Source of the DNA: an uncultured Sutterella sp.
Lineage (GTDB): Bacteria; Pseudomonadota; Gammaproteobacteria; Burkholderiales; Burkholderiaceae_F
Direction: 5' to 3'
NCBI GenBank assembly: GCA_902477615.1
Contig: CABSHY010000018.1
Coordinates: 1-11,987 of the forward strand
Length of the DNA: 11,987 nucleotides
Shown: one piece after another, positions 1 to 5,403 of the stretch
Position numbering within the stretch: position 1 is the first letter of the stretch
Layout of the letters: each line of letters begins with the position of its first letter
Notes under the pieces: generated by a model
Databases searched by the model: none
What the model saw: the letters and a program-made list of their open reading frames with translations, nothing else
What the model was told of the DNA's origin: nothing
Translations under genes and position numbers: made by a program

Positions 1-2
1 AC

Positions 3-869
3 GAAGGCGAGCTTTGCGAAAGCATCGAAGGCACCCAGTGGGTTGATCGTGTGTTAGAAGTCGACCAAACACCGATTGGCAAGACACCACGGTCGTGCCC
101 TGCCACCTACGTGGGCTTTTTGGATACCATCCGCAAGATTTACGCAGAGACCAATGAAGCTCGAGCTCGGGGGTATAACGCCTCACGCTTCTCCTTTAAC
201 GTCAAGGGCGGTCGTTGCGAGCACTGTGAAGGGCAAGGCCTTCGCACCATCGAAATGAACTTCTTACCAGACGTAAAGGTGCCTTGCGAAGTCTGTGGTG
301 GCATGCGCTACAACACCGAAACCCAAGAAGTGCTCTGGAAGGGGCAATCCATTGGTGAGACGCTTGCGATGGAAATTGACGATGCGGTGGAATTTTTCAC
401 GACGCAAAGTTCTGTCGCTCACGCCTTAAAACTTATGCAAGACGTGGGATTGGGGTATTTAAGCCTCGGTCAACCTTCCCCCACTTTATCAGGCGGCGAA
501 GCGCAACGCATTAAGCTCGTGACCGAACTCATCAAAGCCCGAGACGATGTAACGCGTCGTGGCTACCGTGCACCCAAGACCCTCTACATCTTGGATGAAC
601 CCACCGTGGGACTTCACATGGCTGACGTTGAAAAACTCATTGCCGTGTTGCACCGCTTGGTCGATGCCGGTAACACCGTGGTTGTGATTGAACACAACTT
701 GGATGTGATGGCGCAAGCCGACTGGATTATTGATATGGGCCCGGAAGGCGGTTATGAAGGTGGCACGGTGGTGGCCCAAGGCACGCCCGCAGACGTCATG
801 AAGAAAAAGACCCACACGGCCAAAGCTTTGTCGGCCTTTAAGAAGGCGCACGCAAAACTTAAAAAATAG
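3..869 (+). CDS. uvrA: UvrA excinuclease ABC subunit A, C-terminal part (5' end outside window)
   Basis: This is the last 288 residues of UvrA, the ATP-dependent DNA damage sensor of nucleotide excision repair, which loads UvrB at lesions in the cytoplasm. The frame is open from base 3, so the gene begins upstream; full-length UvrA is usually about 940 residues. Window residues C72/C75 and C95/C98 form the CX2C-X19-CX2C zinc module. The ABC signature LSGGEAQR lies at about 162-169, Walker B LYILDEPT at 194-201, and the H-loop reads VIEHN. The stretch ARDDVTRRGYRAPK before Walker B is longer than in E. coli and matches my recollection of betaproteobacterial UvrA; this is the main taxonomic clue. 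A Lys-rich tail ends the protein. It converges with the tonB operon and shares a terminator with it. Identity is certain from the motifs. Confidence 0.97.
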   Translation, partial: EGELCESIEGTQWVDRVLEVDQTPIGKTPRSCPATYVGFLDTIRKIYAETNEARARGYNASRFSFNVKGGRCEHCEGQGLRTIEMNFLPDVKVPCEVCGGMRYNTETQEVLWKGQSIGETLAMEIDDAVEFFTTQSSVAHALKLMQDVGLGYLSLGQPSPTLSGGEAQRIKLVTELIKARDDVTRRGYRAPKTLYILDEPTVGLHMADVEKLIAVLHRLVDAGNTVVVIEHNLDVMAQADWIIDMGPEGGYEGGTVVAQGTPADVMKKKTHTAKALSAFKKAHAKLKK

Positions 870-890
870 TTTTTGACTGGGTTTAAAAAG

Positions 891-927
891 GCCTCCAAAA
901 TCGCATTGGTTTTGGAGGCTATTTTTT
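891..927. terminator. Bidirectional intrinsic terminator between uvrA and tonB
   Basis: A perfect 10-bp stem, GCCTCCAAAA (891-900) with TTTTGGAGGC (910-919), encloses a 9-nt loop. On the + strand it is followed by TATTTTTT (920-927), which would end uvrA transcription. On the - strand the same stem is followed by CTTTTT (complement of 885-890), which would end the exbB-exbD-tonB transcript arriving from the right. The convergent gene arrangement fits a shared two-way terminator. Confidence 0.9.
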
Positions 928-934
928 GAGTAAA

Positions 935-1675
935 TTAATTGAGGTCGTAGTTAACCGGCACAACGAGCGTCATGGCTGACGTCGCCCGCGTACGAACATC
1001 TTTAAGATGCTTTGCCGCTTGCAAAGTGGCGCGACGCAATAACGGATGTCCGCCCTTTTGAAGGTTAATCTCACCCACCGAACCATCGGCGTTGATCGCC
1101 ACTTGCAACATCACGCGACCTTCTAAGCCTTGAGAGCGCGCTCTTTCCGGGTAGCGCTTGTAGCGCTCAATCACTTCAATGATTTCATTGAAAACAATCT
1201 GAGTTTCAGTAACGGTCTTGGCAGCGCCCGTCGTTTGTGGAGCCACCTTTGCACCCCCGGCGCTTTTTACGGGTTGCACCTTGGGTTTGGGCTTAGGCTT
1301 TGGTTCCGGTTTGGGCTCTGGTTTCTTTTCCGGTTCTTTGACTTTCGGAGGTTCTGGCTTTTCAACCACAACACTCCAAGAGCTCTCAGGAATTGTCATC
1401 ATCACCCAATCGGGTCCGATGCGCAAAGGCTCACGCTTTAAATCCACCTTTTTATTTGGCATCTCGACTTGTTGCATGGCGATACGCTGATTTAAAAGCG
1501 CAATCTTCTCCGGCACGTGCACAAACAAAAATAACCCCAACACCACGGTCGCCACTGTCGTGAGGACCTTGGATTTGCGGGACGCATCACGCTCCTCAGG
1601 CGATCGAAGCACACTTCGACCGAGACCCTTGGCACGAAAACGACCGGTGATGGGGCAACGTCGGATTTCTTTCAT
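935..1675 (-). CDS. tonB: TonB energy transducer of the left operon (atypical membrane segment)
   Basis: A 246-residue TonB-family protein that should span the periplasm and pass energy from ExbB/ExbD to the outer-membrane receptor encoded upstream. It has a basic cytoplasmic N-terminus (1-36), one membrane segment (about 37-54), a spacer, a typical Pro-Glu-Lys linker (about 105-135, repeated EPKP/KPKP) and a C-terminal TonB domain (about 165-246) with RYPERARSQGLEGRV and INADGSVG. Its ATG overlaps the stop of the preceding exbD fragment as ATGA, so translation is probably coupled. Oddities: the N-terminal extension is long, and the membrane helix lacks the SxxxH pattern (Ser16/His20 in E. 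coli TonB) that is important for energy coupling; its only His (H53) is at the periplasmic edge. The family call rests on the linker plus C-terminal domain and is strong. Pairing with this particular receptor is inferred from gene order. Confidence 0.9.
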   Translation of the reverse strand: MKEIRRCPITGRFRAKGLGRSVLRSPEERDASRKSKVLTTVATVVLGLFLFVHVPEKIALLNQRIAMQQVEMPNKKVDLKREPLRIGPDWVMMTIPESSWSVVVEKPEPPKVKEPEKKPEPKPEPKPKPKPKVQPVKSAGGAKVAPQTTGAAKTVTETQIVFNEIIEVIERYKRYPERARSQGLEGRVMLQVAINADGSVGEINLQKGGHPLLRRATLQAAKHLKDVRTRATSAMTLVVPVNYDLN

Positions 1676-1887
1676 CGCTTGGCTTGGGTGCTGATCACAA
1701 AGCGCCCTTCATTCTTACTCTTGGCTAAATCCACCAAAGGAACAAAGGTGTCAAAGGCAGCTTTACCGTCCATGTGAATGTTTAAAACGGCTTTTTCCGT
1801 TGAAACCAAAACCGCTTCAATGGCTTTAATGTCCGTCAATTTCCCATCCATCATGTATTGACCGTCTGCCGTCACAAAAACACTCAC
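1672..1887 (-). CDS. exbD: ExbD periplasmic domain, 3' fragment of split exbD
   Basis: A 71-codon frame encoding the periplasmic half of an ExbD/TolR-type protein: SVFVTADGQYMMDGK at the start, then the alpha/beta domain ending FVISTQAKR. The first possible start is GTG at 1887, which overlaps the stop of the upstream exbD fragment (GTGA), with no clear Shine-Dalgarno. On its own this product has no membrane anchor or signal peptide and would stay in the cytoplasm, so it makes sense only if joined to the upstream fragment. It lies in the -1 frame relative to that fragment, and the two add up to about 134 residues, the normal ExbD length. Its TGA overlaps the tonB ATG. Options are a real inactivating frameshift, programmed frameshifting or a sequencing error; sequence alone does not decide. 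Confidence 0.7.
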   Translation of the reverse strand: MSVFVTADGQYMMDGKLTDIKAIEAVLVSTEKAVLNIHMDGKAAFDTFVPLVDLAKSKNEGRFVISTQAKR

Positions 1888-1897
1888 CTGACGGTCA
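1859..1897 (-). other. Inverted repeat over the exbD fragment junction
   Basis: In the mRNA sense the arms are TGACCGTC (complement of 1890-1897) and GACGGTCA (complement of 1859-1866), a perfect 8-bp pairing with a 23-nt loop. The loop contains the TGA stop of the first exbD fragment and the GTG start of the second. It could fold in the message and affect termination, reinitiation or frameshifting. The pairing is directly visible; any role is speculative, and codons on both sides are also under protein constraint. Confidence 0.35.
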
Positions 1898-2075
1898 GCT
1901 TTCGTGCCGTTTGACTCTCGGGCAAAATGACTTCCAACACAGGACGCGAAAAACTCATCGTCAACACAAAGAAAATGATGAGCGTAAATAAGCAGTCAAT
2001 GAGAGGCGTTAAGTCGATTTGGGGCTCTTCATCTAAGGGAGAGCCGCCTGCGTCCAATGGGCTATTCATGGCCAT
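1884..2075 (-). CDS. exbD: ExbD membrane-anchor part, 5' fragment of split exbD
   Basis: A 63-residue frame matching the N-terminal half of ExbD, the proton-conducting partner of ExbB. It has an acidic N-terminus, then QIDLTPLIDCLFTLIIFF with the membrane Asp (D27) equivalent to the essential D25 of E. coli ExbD, then the start of the periplasmic segment (VLEVILPESQTA). The reading frame stops at TGA (1884-1886) where a normal ExbD continues; the continuation is found in the -1 frame. The start is ATG 2075 or ATG 2069. GAGGG just upstream is better spaced for 2069, and both starts lie inside the end of exbB, so the genes overlap and are probably translationally coupled. It was read as ExbD rather than TolR because its neighbours are exbB and tonB. 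Confidence 0.75.
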   Translation of the reverse strand: MAMNSPLDAGGSPLDEEPQIDLTPLIDCLFTLIIFFVLTMSFSRPVLEVILPESQTARKLTVR

Positions 2076-2721
2076 GACCCTCGGGCATGTCTTCAGACTT
2101 TAACAATTGAGCATGCTCTTTCTTTAACTTCTTAACGACCTTCAAGGCTCGGTAGCAGTGTTCAACGGCTTCAATGTGCATGCCTCTAAACTTCATCACC
2201 AAAGCGTAGTAAACCATCATGGTCGGGATGGCGATGCAAAGGCCCATCACGGTGGTGATCAAGGCTTGCCAGATGCCACCGGCCAACGTATCGGCATCGG
2301 GCATTTGCGTAAAGGAGAGCGATTGGAAGACTTCCACCATGCCGAAAACGGTACCCAAAAGACCCAAAAGCGGCGAGATAACGCTAATCACTTTAAGCCA
2401 AATAAGACCGTTATTGACGCGCTTGAAATTGCGGTGGAACAAGTAAGCGACTTCGCCTCGGATGTTATCGCTGTGAGCAGCTTGAGAGACCACAATGTCA
2501 TAGACAATGCGAATCAAGGGATTGGCATTTTCACGATCGAGATCGCGCAAACATTGGCTCTTACCCTTTTCAATATCCAGAAAATCTCGACGGAAATTGT
2601 TCCAGACGCTATTGAGGTAAAGCCAAAGCCAAATGGCGCGATAGATGGCGTAGATTCCTAAAAAAATCAAAGCCACGCCCGCAGGACCAATCAGTTGATA
2701 ACTCGAAGCAATCGTTTCCAT
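2062..2721 (-). CDS. exbB: ExbB/MotA/TolQ-family proton channel subunit, left operon
   Basis: A 219-residue inner-membrane protein, the multimeric stator of the TonB motor, which harvests proton flow together with ExbD. Three membrane segments are visible at about 10-34, 108-131 and 153-176, with a large cytoplasmic domain between the first two. The family hallmark ISPLLGLLGTVFGM surrounds P117; T124 and T157 occupy the positions of the conserved channel threonines T148 and T181 of E. coli ExbB. The C-terminal tail is basic and then His/Glu-rich. A TAA codon lies in frame directly before the ATG, which fixes the start as the first possible one; the Shine-Dalgarno is weak (AAGAG about 12 nt upstream). 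It overlaps exbD and follows the receptor gene by 125 bp. TolQ is a less likely alternative because tonB, not tolA, follows. Confidence 0.92.
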   Translation of the reverse strand: METIASSYQLIGPAGVALIFLGIYAIYRAIWLWLYLNSVWNNFRRDFLDIEKGKSQCLRDLDRENANPLIRIVYDIVVSQAAHSDNIRGEVAYLFHRNFKRVNNGLIWLKVISVISPLLGLLGTVFGMVEVFQSLSFTQMPDADTLAGGIWQALITTVMGLCIAIPTMMVYYALVMKFRGMHIEAVEHCYRALKVVKKLKKEHAQLLKSEDMPEGHGHE

Positions 2722-2745
2722 TTACTTATTCACTCTTTTATTAAT

Positions 2746-2788
2746 GACAAGAGGCTTGTGATCGTAAAAACGCCACAAGCCCTTTGTC
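2746..2788 (-). repeat. Imperfect inverted repeat in the leader of exbB (left operon)
   Basis: The 15-nt arms at 2746-2760 and 2774-2788 pair at 13 of 15 positions (GACAAGAGGCTTGTG against the complement of CACAAGCCCTTTGTC), with a 13-nt loop. In the - strand message this hairpin would sit between the receptor gene and exbB, about 25 nt before the exbB start. The T-run GTTTTTA lies in the loop rather than after the stem, so it is not a standard terminator. It could be an RNA-processing or stability element that sets the ratio of receptor to motor transcripts; that role is inferred. Confidence 0.5.
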
Positions 2789-2797
2789 AGTATTTAG

Positions 2798-2826
2798 GTG
2801 AAATCAAGAAAAGTCCTTGATTTCAC
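2798..2826 (-). repeat. Perfect inverted repeat just after the left receptor gene
   Basis: The arms GTGAAATCAAG (2798-2808) and CTTGATTTCAC (2816-2826) pair perfectly over 11 bp with a 7-nt loop, beginning 20 nt beyond the receptor stop codon. The sequence after the stem on the - strand is CTAAATACTG, without a T-run. It therefore resembles a 3'-end stabilising hairpin or a weak, factor-assisted terminator rather than a strong intrinsic terminator, and read-through into exbB is expected. Confidence 0.55.
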
Positions 2827-2846
2827 GGTTGGCACACCAACATCGA

Positions 2847-5015
2847 TTAGAACGTTGCCGTGAACTTCACAGCCGCATGGCGACCCGGCTCGTACAAGGC
2901 ACGATTAAAGCCATCCATTTTACCGCCATTGTAGCGATAGAGCTTGTCACCGATGTTATAAATGCCAGCATCCAAACGGTAAGCCTTGTCAGGACCAAAA
3001 GCGACACCACCCGTTAAGTTGTAGGTGGTGAAACCAGCATACTTGCTCGTGGTCTTATTTTCGAAGATATATTCTTCGCTCTTCGTTTGCGTCACGATGT
3101 AGAAGTCGGCATTCCAGTCAGCATCCATAGCGGTCGTGAAGTAACGCACACCCACGCGAGCTGCAGCCTTAGGCGTACCCGTCTTCTTCGTGGATACGTC
3201 TTTATTATCGTATTCGCGCTTCATCAACGTTACAGTCGTATACGGTTCAAAGTCGCCAATACGAATACTAGATTGCATTTCAAAACCAAGAGTCTTCGCC
3301 TCTGCAATGTTTTGGTACTTGTAGATCGGACGCATAGAAACGCCACCCATAGAGACAGCGGTAATGTAGTTATCTGCCTCAGAGTAGAAAACTGCTGTAT
3401 CGACCGTCAAGCCACCATTTTGGTAACGAGCCCCAATTTCATAGTTATCGCTCGTTTCAGGTTTCAAATCAGGGTTAGCAATCGTAACTCGTCCGCCCAT
3501 CAAAGAATTAATAAACAATTCTTGCAAAATAGGTGCACGATAACCTTGAGAATAATTTGCACGTAAAACAAGATTGTCAAAGCCGTTGTAACTCAAACCT
3601 GCATTAAAAACAGCTTTGCCATCTGAACCATCTTGATGCGGAGCACTCTTAGGCATTCCTAACATTTCTGGGATTGTGGTACTTACACCAGGTCTCATAG
3701 TAACATAGTCTAGAGCTCCCGAAGTGATGTTCATCTCATTCTTTACCCATGTATAACGAACACCATAATTAGCAACCCAATCTTCTGCAAAGGTGCTTTC
3801 CATCGCCGCAAAAAGTGCATGTCGAGTTTGATCTCCATCATAGGAATCATCACCAACCTTAAAAGTAGGACTCGGGAAATCAAACATACCAGCAAGTATA
3901 GGGCTAGTCATCAAACTGTTGCTATTTGCTTCGAGTTTGTCATAAGCGAATTCATAACCCAAAATCAAGAAATGATTATCACTGAGATTCCAATCAGATT
4001 GAATACTTAAGGCCGTCGTGTCAGTTGTGTTATCGGTGAAATTGTCCATTGCAGCATCACCCATCGCCCCCATAGAAAATGCCACATGGTTATCCATCTT
4101 CTTCTCATTACGCTCTTGAGAAACGTCAATACGTACACGGCTCAACGTATCAGAGATGTTCTTAAATTCACCAAAGACAGCACCACGCGTACGCTTCCAT
4201 TCCGGCACGTGCACCCAGAAGTTATCGGCAGGAACAGATTGGTCACCCGTCCAGAAGTCCAAGTCATAGTGACTTAACGTCAAACCGATCGTCTTATTGG
4301 GATCGATATCGTAAGACAAGAAAGCGTCAGCCGACTTCGAATCAAATTGCGTGTGGGCAGCCTTACCAATCGGCGTATCCAAGAGGTCGTAATCTTTGCC
4401 TGCCACACCCAAGCGCCAGTTCCAACCATTAGAAGAACCGCTGATGCTAGCAGAACCGCTCTTACCATCGGCAGAACCGTCATAACCGGCAGACACCGTT
4501 GCGCTCACGGGCTTATCAGCGCCCTTTTTCGTGATGATGTTCACGGCACCGCCAATGGCGTCAGAACCATAAAGAACAGAGGCAGGACCACGGATCACTT
4601 CAATACGTTCAACTTGAGAAGGATCGATCAAAATCGGAGCACCCGACATGGACTTTTGTTCCGTGATGCGTTGGCCGTTAACCATCACCAACGTACGGAA
4701 AGCGTCTTCACCACGCATCGAGATACGGTCCAAACCTTGAGAACCGTCATTGCGAACACGAAGACCCGGCACGGTCGTTTCCAATAAATCAGCAACACCC
4801 TTAACGGAACCTGCGCGCTTAATGTCTTCAGCGGTAATGACAGAGACCGACATATTAACGTCAGCCAAAGCTTTTTCAGAACGAGAAGCCGTCACCATGA
4901 CGTCTTGAGATTGAACGACAGGGGCCGTATTGACTTGAGCCATGGCAGGAGCAGCAAAAGCAGCAGCCACAGACAAAGCCAACGTCGTGCGGGATAAAAG
5001 TCCGAATTTGGACAT
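2847..5015 (-). CDS. TonB-dependent outer-membrane receptor, left operon
   Basis: A 722-residue ligand-gated porin. The signal peptide is 1-26 (cleavage AMA|QVN) and the TonB box is near 37-43 (QDVMVTA). The plug spans about 45-165, with MRGEDAFRTLVMVNGQRI and GPASVLYGSDAIGGAVNI, followed by a 22-strand-type barrel ending in the aromatic C-terminus KFTATF. ATG 5015 is chosen over the in-frame GTG at 5021 because TAGGAG (complement of 5021-5026) sits 5 nt before it and overlaps the GTG. YRAP (492-495) and NPDL (514-517) resemble the FRAP/NPNL boxes of heme and siderophore receptors, but no His lies between them, so a classical heme receptor is doubtful. No cysteines are seen in the mature protein; methionines are frequent in predicted loops. 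The substrate is unknown; a CirA/FepA-like iron-chelate receptor is one possibility. exbB-exbD-tonB follow downstream. Confidence 0.93.
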   Translation of the reverse strand: MSKFGLLSRTTLALSVAAAFAAPAMAQVNTAPVVQSQDVMVTASRSEKALADVNMSVSVITAEDIKRAGSVKGVADLLETTVPGLRVRNDGSQGLDRISMRGEDAFRTLVMVNGQRITEQKSMSGAPILIDPSQVERIEVIRGPASVLYGSDAIGGAVNIITKKGADKPVSATVSAGYDGSADGKSGSASISGSSNGWNWRLGVAGKDYDLLDTPIGKAAHTQFDSKSADAFLSYDIDPNKTIGLTLSHYDLDFWTGDQSVPADNFWVHVPEWKRTRGAVFGEFKNISDTLSRVRIDVSQERNEKKMDNHVAFSMGAMGDAAMDNFTDNTTDTTALSIQSDWNLSDNHFLILGYEFAYDKLEANSNSLMTSPILAGMFDFPSPTFKVGDDSYDGDQTRHALFAAMESTFAEDWVANYGVRYTWVKNEMNITSGALDYVTMRPGVSTTIPEMLGMPKSAPHQDGSDGKAVFNAGLSYNGFDNLVLRANYSQGYRAPILQELFINSLMGGRVTIANPDLKPETSDNYEIGARYQNGGLTVDTAVFYSEADNYITAVSMGGVSMRPIYKYQNIAEAKTLGFEMQSSIRIGDFEPYTTVTLMKREYDNKDVSTKKTGTPKAAARVGVRYFTTAMDADWNADFYIVTQTKSEEYIFENKTTSKYAGFTTYNLTGGVAFGPDKAYRLDAGIYNIGDKLYRYNGGKMDGFNRALYEPGRHAAVKFTATF

Positions 5016-5020
5016 GATCA

Positions 5021-5026
5021 CTCCTA
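5021..5026 (-). promoter_or_regulatory. Ribosome binding site of the left receptor gene
   Basis: TAGGAG in the message sense lies 5 nt upstream of ATG 5015. It is the clearest Shine-Dalgarno in this region and decides the start: the alternative in-frame GTG at 5021 would lie within it. Confidence 0.75.
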
Positions 5027-5039
5027 AGAATTAAAACCA

Positions 5040-5080
5040 CGTTCGGTTAGCTCTCTTTATTCTTTGTCACTAAACGAACG
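5040..5080 (-). repeat. Inverted repeat in the 5' leader of the left receptor gene
   Basis: CGTTCGGTTAG (5040-5050) and CTAAACGAACG (5070-5080) pair at 10 of 11 positions around a 19-nt loop. In the - strand message the stem would form about 25 nt before the start codon and is followed by TGGTTTTAATTC and then the ribosome binding site. It could be a leader hairpin or a protein-binding site. The pairing is observed; the function is inferred. Confidence 0.4.
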
Positions 5081-5087
5081 CACTTCG

Positions 5088-5103
5088 ACAATTTACGAAT
5101 TGT
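5088..5103. promoter_or_regulatory. Candidate operator palindrome in the divergent control region
   Basis: ACAATT-TACG-AATTGT is a perfect 6-4-6 inverted repeat about 75 bp upstream of the left receptor start, a plausible place for a dimeric regulator next to its promoter. No family-specific consensus is recognised, and an AT-rich palindrome of this size can arise by chance. Confidence 0.3.
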
Positions 5104-5315
5104 GGGATTTTGTCATAGAAGGTTTAAATTTATCTTAAGAACATTCACACTTTTGTACATTCTTGATCACTCAACGGCAGTAACTAATCAATCCTCTGTA
5201 TTTATTCGCTTTATTCACTAAAAAAAGTACAAATCGAGAACAAAAACAAAACCTCCGCAACACAATCTCGCCCTCTATCGACTTTTACAATTTTCTTTCA
5301 TATCTTCAGATTCGG

Positions 5316-5330
5316 TTAATGATTCTCGTT
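5316..5330. promoter_or_regulatory. Possible Fur box upstream of the right receptor operon
   Basis: TTAATGATTCTCGTT, with flanking bases, matches about 11 of 18 positions of the classical Fur consensus (GATAATGATAATCATTATC, one end base omitted). It lies about 75 bp before the right receptor start, where repression by iron-loaded Fur would be expected for an iron-uptake operon. The match is partial, so this is a candidate only. If real, it supports iron or heme as the substrate class. Confidence 0.4.
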
Positions 5331-5403
5331 CAGACTAAAAAATAAGTATTAACCCTGATAACTAACGTTCCCCCTCAATTAACGTTTAAAACCTGAAATA
5401 AAA

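Larger units (their letters stand above)
5016..5403. other. AT-rich divergent intergenic control region
   Basis: About 390 bp separate the start codons of the two divergent receptor genes, and no coding frame looks real here. It is visibly more AT-rich than its neighbours and should hold both operon promoters, but no unambiguous -35/-10 pair was found on either strand. It contains the leader inverted repeat at 5040-5080, the 6-4-6 palindrome at 5088-5103, a Fur-like site at 5316-5330 and a direct repeat TAACGTT at 5363-5369 and 5380-5386 (17-bp period) just before the right receptor. The 9-mer TGATCACTC also occurs twice (5015-5023, 5164-5172). None of the known riboswitch cores I looked for, including the cobalamin box, is present. 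Confidence 0.7.

Noticed and set aside
489..851. Open reading frame on the minus strand inside uvrA (about 120 codons)
   Set aside because: It lies fully opposite conserved UvrA motifs, and its translation has no recognisable domain; a shadow frame.
1890..1925. Classical slippery heptamer (X XXY YYZ) for programmed -1 frameshifting in exbD
   Set aside because: The zero-frame codons before the stop (acg gca cga aag ctg acc gtc agg) contain no matching heptamer; programmed frameshifting therefore remains only one of several explanations.
2158..2661. Plus-strand open frame of about 167 codons opposite exbB
   Set aside because: It is antisense to a clear ExbB, has His/Asn-rich noise-like composition and no supporting ribosome site or context.
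5016..5021. GTG at 5021 as start of the left receptor
   Set aside because: It overlaps the TAGGAG ribosome site, which is properly placed for the ATG at 5015 leading straight into the signal peptide.
5031..5403. Riboswitch or small RNA in the divergent region
   Set aside because: No cobalamin box or other conserved core was recognised; the region is AT-rich with only simple inverted repeats.
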